From: Christensenella sp. UBA4626 | GTDB taxonomy: Bacteria > Bacillota > Clostridia > Christensenellales > UBA1242 | DNA: 26,792 nt | Direction: 5' to 3' | NCBI GenBank assembly: GCA_002406115.1 | Contig: DHNC01000026.1 | Span: forward strand, 1 to 26,792 | Part shown: positions 23,165 to 26,792 of the stretch, one piece after another | How the letters are laid out: every line of letters begins with the position of its first letter | Numbering within the stretch: the stretch's first letter is position 1 | Position numbers and translations under genes: made by a program | The notes under the pieces: model-generated | The model's database searches: none | Told to the model about the DNA's origin: nothing | Seen by the model: the letters and a program-made list of their open reading frames with translations, nothing else

Positions 23165-23195
23165 AAATACTTCAAAAGGCATAAAGGAGGATAAA

Positions 23196-23681
23196 GTGTC
23201 AACAAATCTTGAAGCTAAAAAGAATGCGGTAGAGGAAATTAAAAACTTGATTACTTCCAGCAAATCTATTGTCTTGGTTGACTATCGTGGTTTGAGCGTT
23301 GCCAACGACACTGCTATGCGTAAAGCATTGAGAGAGAATAATGTTACTTACAAAGTTATCAAAAACACTCTTTTCAAAAAAGCTTGCGAACAACTTGGCA
23401 TCGCTGGTTTTGATGAAGCGCTTAACGGCACAACTGCTTTTGCTTTTGGCATGGAAGACGAAACTGTCGCTCCTCGCATGATTAAGAACGCTATGAAGGA
23501 TTACACAAATCTTTCAATCAAAGCGGGCTACTGCGATGGAAAAGTGCTTGACGAAAGCGCTGTTAAAGTTTTGGCATCTATCCCAGGCAAAGAACAACTT
23601 CTTGCTCAGTTGGTATTCGTCCTCAGTGCACCTGTGTCTGGCTTGGCACGTGCATTAAAAGCGGTCGCAGAAAAAGAATAG
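23196..23681 (+). CDS. rplJ: Large ribosomal subunit protein L10
   Basis: Base of the ribosomal stalk; binds 23S rRNA with L11 and carries the L7/L12 dimers on its C-terminal helix. The 161-residue product shows the family's N-terminal pattern (EIKNLITSSKSIVLVDYRGL), the VIKNTLFKKA helix and a C-terminal helix (LARALKAVAEKE). The start is GTG 23196, 5 nt after AAGGAGG. An in-frame TTG at 23118 would place the first 26 codons inside the leader and attenuator, so it was rejected. Expression is probably autoregulated through the leader. Co-transcribed with rplL. The usual partners rplK and rplA are not upstream; two lipoprotein genes are. Confidence 0.97.
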   Translation: MSTNLEAKKNAVEEIKNLITSSKSIVLVDYRGLSVANDTAMRKALRENNVTYKVIKNTLFKKACEQLGIAGFDEALNGTTAFAFGMEDETVAPRMIKNAMKDYTNLSIKAGYCDGKVLDESAVKVLASIPGKEQLLAQLVFVLSAPVSGLARALKAVAEKE

Positions 23682-23885
23682 GCTTTTGGGCTTGTCTTTT
23701 AAAATTCGCTTGTGAAAATTCACATCTAGCCACGGATTTTGGTCGGTGCTCTGCCAAAATTTGTTAGTTTGACCCTAGGTCAGAGTTGGGCACATCAAAA
23801 AGGAGAAAATTATATCTGAGCGATATAAAATTCACCTTTTCGCTTGCTAATTTGCAAGCAATTACCAATCAAAAAGGAGAAAATT
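23682..23885 (+). promoter_or_regulatory. Structured rplJ-rplL intercistronic region
   Basis: A 204-nt gap, long for this gene pair. It holds an ATTTTGG...CCAAAAT stem near 23736-23762, a GACC-CTA-GGTC hairpin at 23771-23781, TATATC-TGAGC-GATATA at 23811-23827, and GCTTGC-TAATTT-GCAAGC at 23842-23859. Two copies of a 20-nt ribosome-binding-site segment flank the last two hairpins. No promoter is evident. It may set the extra translation of L12 relative to L10 or mark an mRNA processing point. Confidence 0.5.
23794..23813 (+). repeat. Direct repeat copy 1 of the rplL ribosome binding site
   Basis: ATCAAAAAGGAGAAAATTAT, identical over 20 nt to the segment at 23868-23887 that immediately precedes the rplL start. 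Here AAT TAT is followed by ATC, so there is no ATG. Confidence 0.9.
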
Positions 23886-23887
23886 AT
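23868..23887 (+). repeat. Direct repeat copy 2, functional rplL ribosome binding site
   Basis: Identical to 23794-23813. AAAAAGGAG lies 6 nt before ATG 23886, and the repeat ends inside the start codon. Confidence 0.9.
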
Positions 23888-24254
23888 GGACAAACAAAAA
23901 TTCATTGAAGAAATTAAAGCTATGACAGTCGTTGAACTTAACGAACTTGTTAAAGCAATCGAAGAAGAATTTGGCGTTAGCGCAGCCGCAGCAGTAGTTG
24001 CAGGCCCAGCAGCAGCCGAAGCTGCACCAGCAGCAGAAGAAAAAACTGAATTCAATGTTGTGCTTAAAGAAGTTGGCGCAAACAAAATTGCAGTTATTAA
24101 AGCAGTACGTGAGGCTACTGGCCTTGGCTTGATGGAAGCAAAAGCTATGGTTGAAGGCGCTCCTGCTACAATCAAAGAAAACGTTCCAACCGCTGATGCA
24201 AAAGCTCTTGAAAAGACTTTGACAGACGCTGGCGCTGTTGTTGAACTTAAATAA
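23886..24254 (+). CDS. rplL: Large ribosomal subunit protein L7/L12
   Basis: Stalk protein that binds and stimulates the translational GTPases. The 122-residue product has the N-terminal dimerisation domain (about 1-35, MTVVELNELVKAIEEEFGV), an Ala/Pro/Glu hinge (about 36-55) and the C-terminal domain (EFNVVLKEVGANKIAVIKAV, GLGLMEAKAMVEGAP). Length is normal. ATG 23886 was chosen because it has the strong AAAAAGGAG; an in-frame ATG at 23844 has no such site. It is followed by a strong terminator, and rpoB does not follow. Confidence 0.97.
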   Translation: MDKQKFIEEIKAMTVVELNELVKAIEEEFGVSAAAAVVAGPAAAEAAPAAEEKTEFNVVLKEVGANKIAVIKAVREATGLGLMEAKAMVEGAPATIKENVPTADAKALEKTLTDAGAVVELK

Positions 24255-24270
24255 TCATCTTTTATGCCTT

Positions 24271-24300
24271 AAAAATACACCCGTCGAGGGTGTATTTTTT
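24271..24300 (+). terminator. Intrinsic terminator of the rplJL operon
   Basis: 12-bp perfect stem AAAAATACACCC (24271-24282) and GGGTGTATTTTT (24288-24299), loop GTCGA, followed by T. It starts 17 nt after the rplL stop codon. Confidence 0.92.
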
Positions 24301-24397
24301 AATGTCATTAGTGCATCATTTCATTTCTTTATTTACAAATTATGTTTAATAGTCTGCTTACCTCGTGTACCCTTGTGTTATTCTAAATAAACAAAAG
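24301..24397. other. AT-rich spacer with a degenerate repeat end
   Basis: No gene seen. Contains CTCGTGTACCCTTGTG (24362-24377), which matches 14 of 16 bases of the start of the inverted repeat at 24399-24414. Confidence 0.5.
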
Positions 24398-24565
24398 TCT
24401 CGTGTCCCCTTGAGAGGGGAAGGTTGGTAAAACGCTTGTCGTTTTAACAAAGGGTAGTTTATTTAAGTCCTCTTTTGTTTAAGTTTTAAATAAGGATAAT
24501 ATTGTAACTACCCTTTGGTGTTCATTGCATTCACACCAACCTTCCCCTCTCAAGGGGACACGAGA
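24398..24565. repeat. MITE-like 168-bp structured inverted repeat
   Basis: Perfect 31-bp terminal inverted repeat: 24398-24428 (starts TCTCGTGTCCCCTTGAG, ends AAGGTTGGT) against 24535-24565. Inside, a 12-bp stem CAAAGGGTAGTT (24448-24459) pairs with AACTACCCTTTG (24506-24517) and is extended by TATTTAA / TTAAATA. Two side hairpins, TAAAACG-CTTGT-CGTTTTA (24428-24446) and one at 24515-24539, complete a cloverleaf-like shape. No transposase gene and no convincing target-site duplication are present. Length, terminal palindrome and lack of coding capacity fit a non-autonomous mobile repeat; the family is not identified. Confidence 0.72.
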
Positions 24566-24614
24566 TTGTTTGATATTGCAAATTTACTTATATTGCAATT
24601 TTGACTTACTGATT

Positions 24615-24643
24615 TTGCGTGTGACGCAATTTTATTATACAAT
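24615..24643 (+). promoter_or_regulatory. Promoter and operator of the XRE gene
   Basis: TTGCGT (24615-24620), a 17-bp spacer and TACAAT (24638-24643) form a plausible promoter. A perfect palindrome TTGCGT-GTG-ACGCAA (24615-24629) covers the -35. A related half-palindrome, TTCGTGTCACGCAT, lies at 24678-24691 in the leader. Position and symmetry suit autorepression by the regulator encoded next. Confidence 0.5.
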
Positions 24644-24721
24644 AATATGATTATACGCAAAATAAATTAAAATAATTTTCGTGTCACGCATAATTTAGTG
24701 TTTATTATTCATAATCCTTGT

Positions 24722-25036
24722 ATGGATATAGAAAAATATAGGAAAAATCGTGACAATATGACACAATCTAAACTTGCAGAGATTTTAGGTGTCAGCAGTT
24801 CTACAATATCAAGATATGAAAGTGGAGAAATTGAGCCAACAGCATCTGTTTTAATTAAACTTTCAAAGGCGTTAAACGTCAGCATTGATGTTTTGTTGAA
24901 CAACACAACTAGCATTGTTGACCTCAACTTGATTGATGCAAATCAGAAAGAAGCGATTGAATTGATAATGAGTATGCCGAAAGCGAAAGTTGACAAGGTT
25001 GTTGGTTTTTGCATGGCTTTGAAAGATAGGGATTAA
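24722..25036 (+). CDS. Small XRE-family HTH transcriptional regulator
   Basis: 104-residue Cro/CI-type regulator. The HTH_3 domain covers about residues 10-65: MTQSKLAEILGVSSSTISRY, ESGEIEPTASVLIKLSKAL, then NVSIDVLLNN. A short C-terminal helix (ANQKEAIELIMSM ... KVVGFCMALKDRD) may serve dimerisation. The start is uncertain: ATG 24722 begins a normal XRE N-terminus, and GTG 24698 would add eight residues. Neither has a clear Shine-Dalgarno, so translation may be weak. Candidate operators lie upstream. No phage or toxin partner is next to it; comFC follows after 43 bp. Confidence 0.82.
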   Translation: MDIEKYRKNRDNMTQSKLAEILGVSSSTISRYESGEIEPTASVLIKLSKALNVSIDVLLNNTTSIVDLNLIDANQKEAIELIMSMPKAKVDKVVGFCMALKDRD

Positions 25037-25083
25037 AAATCTTCAAAGTGTCCGCTGATTATTTGATTGGGTTGGAAAATTGA
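25030..25083 (+). pseudogene. Remnant of a second XRE regulator gene
   Basis: The frame from 25030 reads LKIFKVSADYLIGLEN and then TGA. This is the canonical C-terminal end of an HTH_3 domain (L-A-K-x-F-x-V-S-A-D-Y-L-L-G-L). It is out of frame with the XRE gene upstream, which overlaps it by 7 bp, and a TAG closes the frame just upstream. Its TGA overlaps the TTG start of comFC, the arrangement of a translationally coupled gene pair, suggesting that an intact XRE gene once preceded comFC. Confidence 0.6.
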
Positions 25084-25823
25084 AGAAAAATAGAAGGTCG
25101 TTTAAAGAGTGGTTGCTTGATATTTTGTATCCAAGACATATCAAGTGCATTTTTTGCGGCGGCGAACTGAACGAAAACGCAGACAAGGATACTTGTGAAA
25201 ATTGCATGGACAGGTTGCCTTTTATCACGAACGCTTGCCCGAAATGTGGCGGCAGCATGAGTGAAGAAGAGGTGGGTGTTTGTTTCGATTGCAAAACAAA
25301 AAATTTTCATTTTGAGCAGGCGGTCAGTGTATTTGAATATGCGGGCAAAATTGTTAAAGCAATCCACGATTTTAAATTTAGCAATGTAAAGCCAAATTTT
25401 GAACCGCTTGCGGAATTTATGTGCGAAACATTGGCGGGTTGGGGAGTTGAACCTGACATTGTGACCTTTGTTCCGATGACGAAAAAGAAGCAAAAGCAAC
25501 GTGGATTTAACCAAGCGGAATTGCTGGCTCGTAATATTGCAGCAAATTTTGATTATCCTTGTGCAGCGATTGTGGAAAAGGTTAAAGAAAATCTCACTCA
25601 ATCCAGTTTGGATTACAAATCCAGGCAAGAAAATATCAAAGATTGTTTTGAGGTGAGGAGCGAATATCGCAAAATAATTAAAGGCACGACAATCCTTTTG
25701 ATTGACGACATTTTTACAACCGGTGCAACCAGCAACGAGGTCAGTCGGGTTTTGAAATGTGCTGGTGCTGAAAAAGTTTATGTCCTCACGCTTGCGCATA
25801 CAAACAGCCCACGCAGGAAATAG
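25080..25823 (+). CDS. comFC: ComFC-family phosphoribosyltransferase-like protein
   Basis: ComFC/GntX family, which in naturally competent bacteria acts in the cytoplasm during DNA uptake; it is also common in non-competent species. The 247-residue product has an N-terminal zinc-ribbon part with four cysteine pairs (C23/C26, C39/C42, C53/C56, C68/C71), a FEYAGKIVKAIHDFKF segment, VPM and QRGFNQAELLA (about 131-150), and the PRPP-binding motif ILLIDDIFTTGAT (205-217). Length is normal. The start is TTG 25080 because an in-frame stop lies at 25056-25058; there is no strong Shine-Dalgarno. comFA is not visible nearby, and I see no promoter of its own, so it is probably read from the XRE promoter. 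Confidence 0.88.
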   Translation: MKKNRRSFKEWLLDILYPRHIKCIFCGGELNENADKDTCENCMDRLPFITNACPKCGGSMSEEEVGVCFDCKTKNFHFEQAVSVFEYAGKIVKAIHDFKFSNVKPNFEPLAEFMCETLAGWGVEPDIVTFVPMTKKKQKQRGFNQAELLARNIAANFDYPCAAIVEKVKENLTQSSLDYKSRQENIKDCFEVRSEYRKIIKGTTILLIDDIFTTGATSNEVSRVLKCAGAEKVYVLTLAHTNSPRRK

Positions 25824-25981
25824 GATAAATGAAACAATTTATCTAGTTGTCGCTTGTTGGGTTTGTTGTAATTAAGATGAACCAATTTGCAATGTAACAC
25901 ACGTAAATGCAGTTTAAATTAGGCAATAAAGCACAAAAATCTGCAAATAAACTGCATATTTTTGCTATTTTGTAAATTTAG
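25824..25981. other. Intergenic region after comFC
   Basis: A GATAAAT-GAAACA-ATTTATC hairpin (25824-25843) follows the comFC stop but has no T run. A 10-bp inverted repeat, ATGCAGTTTA (25907-25916) with TAAACTGCAT (25948-25957), has a 31-nt loop and a short T run after it; it may be a weak terminator or a regulator site. No gene seen. Confidence 0.4.
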
Positions 25982-26011
25982 TTGACATATACAAGATTGT
26001 GTAGGTATTAT
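25982..26011 (+). promoter_or_regulatory. Promoter of the four-helix membrane protein gene
   Basis: Perfect TTGACA (25982-25987), an 18-bp spacer and TATTAT (26006-26011), about 100 bp before the start codon. Confidence 0.65.
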
Positions 26012-26112
26012 ATTAGTAATAGTTTGAAAGCATTACATAAAATGATTTGGATTTCTATGTGGTCGCTTTGATTGTTTTAGTATTGCGTAATAACTACATT
26101 TTTGGAGGAATT

Positions 26113-26640
26113 ATGAAAAAACAAAATTTAATGGCAGGTATGTGTTTAAGCCTTGCAACCTGTTTTGTTGCTTTTGCTAGTTTGCTTTTGCCTGTGATTT
26201 TGCTCATGGATTCAGGTATGTCTGGTTCATCAGCAGGAGCAGTGACATTGGACGGGAAATCTGCTTTCTTTATGGGCGCTCACGGTTGTGTTGCACTTTT
26301 CGGGCTTGTTTTCACAATTATGTCAATCATCAGCATTTGCAAATTGGGCAAAGATGATGAAAAAGTTGCAAAGAAAAAAGGTTTGTTTATCGCTACAATC
26401 GTCATTCAAGGTATCGTCCTTGTTGCTGGCATCATCGTAGCAATCAATGCTTTCCAAGCACTTGCTGAATTTGCATCAGCGGAAAAACCAGAAGAAGTTA
26501 TGCAAAGCATAATGTTGTTCGGCTCTTCATACATAACACTTATTGGTGCAATGATTGTTCACGTTGTAGCATTCGTTGTAAACTTGGTTTCTGTTATCAA
26601 ACTTAAAAAACCAGTTGCAACAGTTGCCGAAGCAAAATAA
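26113..26640 (+). CDS. Four-helix integral membrane protein, unknown function
   Basis: 175 residues with four predicted membrane helices (about 10-32, 53-76, 90-114, 134-162), an outer loop rich in Gly/Ser (DSGMSGSSAGAV) and a short basic cytoplasmic loop (KLGKDDEKVAKKKG). I do not recognise the family, and no catalytic motif is visible. The start is ATG 26113, 4 nt after GGAGG; an upstream in-frame start at 26047 lacks a ribosome binding site. Single-gene unit with its own promoter and terminator. Confidence 0.75.
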   Translation: MKKQNLMAGMCLSLATCFVAFASLLLPVILLMDSGMSGSSAGAVTLDGKSAFFMGAHGCVALFGLVFTIMSIISICKLGKDDEKVAKKKGLFIATIVIQGIVLVAGIIVAINAFQALAEFASAEKPEEVMQSIMLFGSSYITLIGAMIVHVVAFVVNLVSVIKLKKPVATVAEAK

Positions 26641-26684
26641 TAATACACAACCAATTTGGCTTTATATTAAAAAATTCACATAGC

Positions 26685-26713
26685 AAAAACACACCAAAGC
26701 GGTGTGTTTTTTT
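26685..26713 (+). terminator. Intrinsic terminator of the membrane protein gene
   Basis: 11-bp stem AAAAACACACC (26685-26695) and GGTGTGTTTTT (26701-26711), loop AAAGC, followed by further T. The last 80 bases of the window are AT-only and hold nothing I can name. Confidence 0.9.
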
Positions 26714-26792
26714 GTGTGTAAATGTGGATATTTTTAAATTTAAATTTAATTTTAAATTATAGTTTAATTTATATTTTTTAAGCAAAATTTAA

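Noticed and set aside
23118..23195. N-terminal extension of L10 from TTG 23118
   Set aside because: It would be encoded within the L10 leader and attenuator, has no family similarity, and GTG 23196 has a strong AAGGAGG.
23844..23885. N-terminal extension of L7/L12
   Set aside because: The extension covers the ribosome binding site of the standard start at 23886 and does not match the family.
24398..24565. CRISPR or tRNA-like element
   Set aside because: The cloverleaf-like shape lacks tRNA consensus positions, and there is only one repeat pair in inverted orientation, so it is neither a tRNA nor a CRISPR array.
24722..25036. Toxin-antitoxin or prophage regulator
   Set aside because: An XRE regulator alone is compatible with either, but no toxin, integrase or phage gene lies next to it.
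25059..25799. 246-codon minus-strand frame opposite comFC
   Set aside because: Exact antisense of the well-supported comFC gene; the product has no recognisable motif and no start signals.
25824..25843. Terminator for comFC
   Set aside because: GATAAAT/ATTTATC forms a 7-bp AT-rich stem but is followed by AGTTGTCG, not a T run.

Overview
The window is AT-rich bacterial DNA using the standard code. It looks like an endospore-forming, low-GC member of the Bacillota (Clostridia-like). The reasons are a SpoIIID-type sporulation regulator, Gram-positive lipoprotein signals, strong AGGAGG ribosome binding sites, sigma-A-type promoters with TTGACA/TATAAT boxes, and an L10-type leader in front of rplJL. 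No tRNA, rRNA, CRISPR array or complete transposon was seen.

Layout. On the minus strand at the left lie spoIIID (57-350) and a TtcA-type tRNA thiolase (531-1265), the latter with its own promoter and terminator. A divergent, near-consensus promoter then drives one uninterrupted 20.1-kb reading frame (1554-21677). It encodes a 6,707-residue lipoprotein: an Ig-like N-terminal part, six blocks of GLUG-type repeats (about 50 motifs) interrupted by a second non-GLUG region, an isolated hydrophobic hairpin near residue 5,900, and a Tyr/Lys/Asp-rich C-terminal domain whose codon use differs from the repeat part. It ends in a clean terminator. A second, unrelated lipoprotein gene (21878-22987) follows with its own promoter. 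Its 5' leader resembles the L10-binding leader that precedes rplJ just downstream.

rplJ (L10) and rplL (L7/L12) follow, with a perfect TTGACA-N17-TATAAT promoter, an L10 leader with a readable attenuator, and a duplicated ribosome-binding-site segment in the rplJ-rplL gap. There is no terminator between the second lipoprotein gene and the rplJ promoter, and rpoB does not follow rplL. After the rplL terminator comes a 168-bp, highly structured MITE-like inverted repeat. Then come a small XRE regulator with palindromic operator candidates at its promoter, a 17-codon remnant of a second XRE gene, comFC, and a small four-helix membrane protein gene with its own promoter and terminator.

How the parts may work together. 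The housekeeping parts (ttcA, rplJL, comFC) look like a conserved backbone. The accessory cargo is the giant surface lipoprotein plus its smaller lipoprotein neighbour, set between ttcA and rplJ. The giant protein is most plausibly a cell-surface beta-helix fibre or adhesin tethered by its N-terminal lipid. The membrane hairpin near its C-terminus is not explained by that role and is the most unusual protein feature here. The most interesting non-coding features are the two L10-type leaders and the cloverleaf-like repeat.
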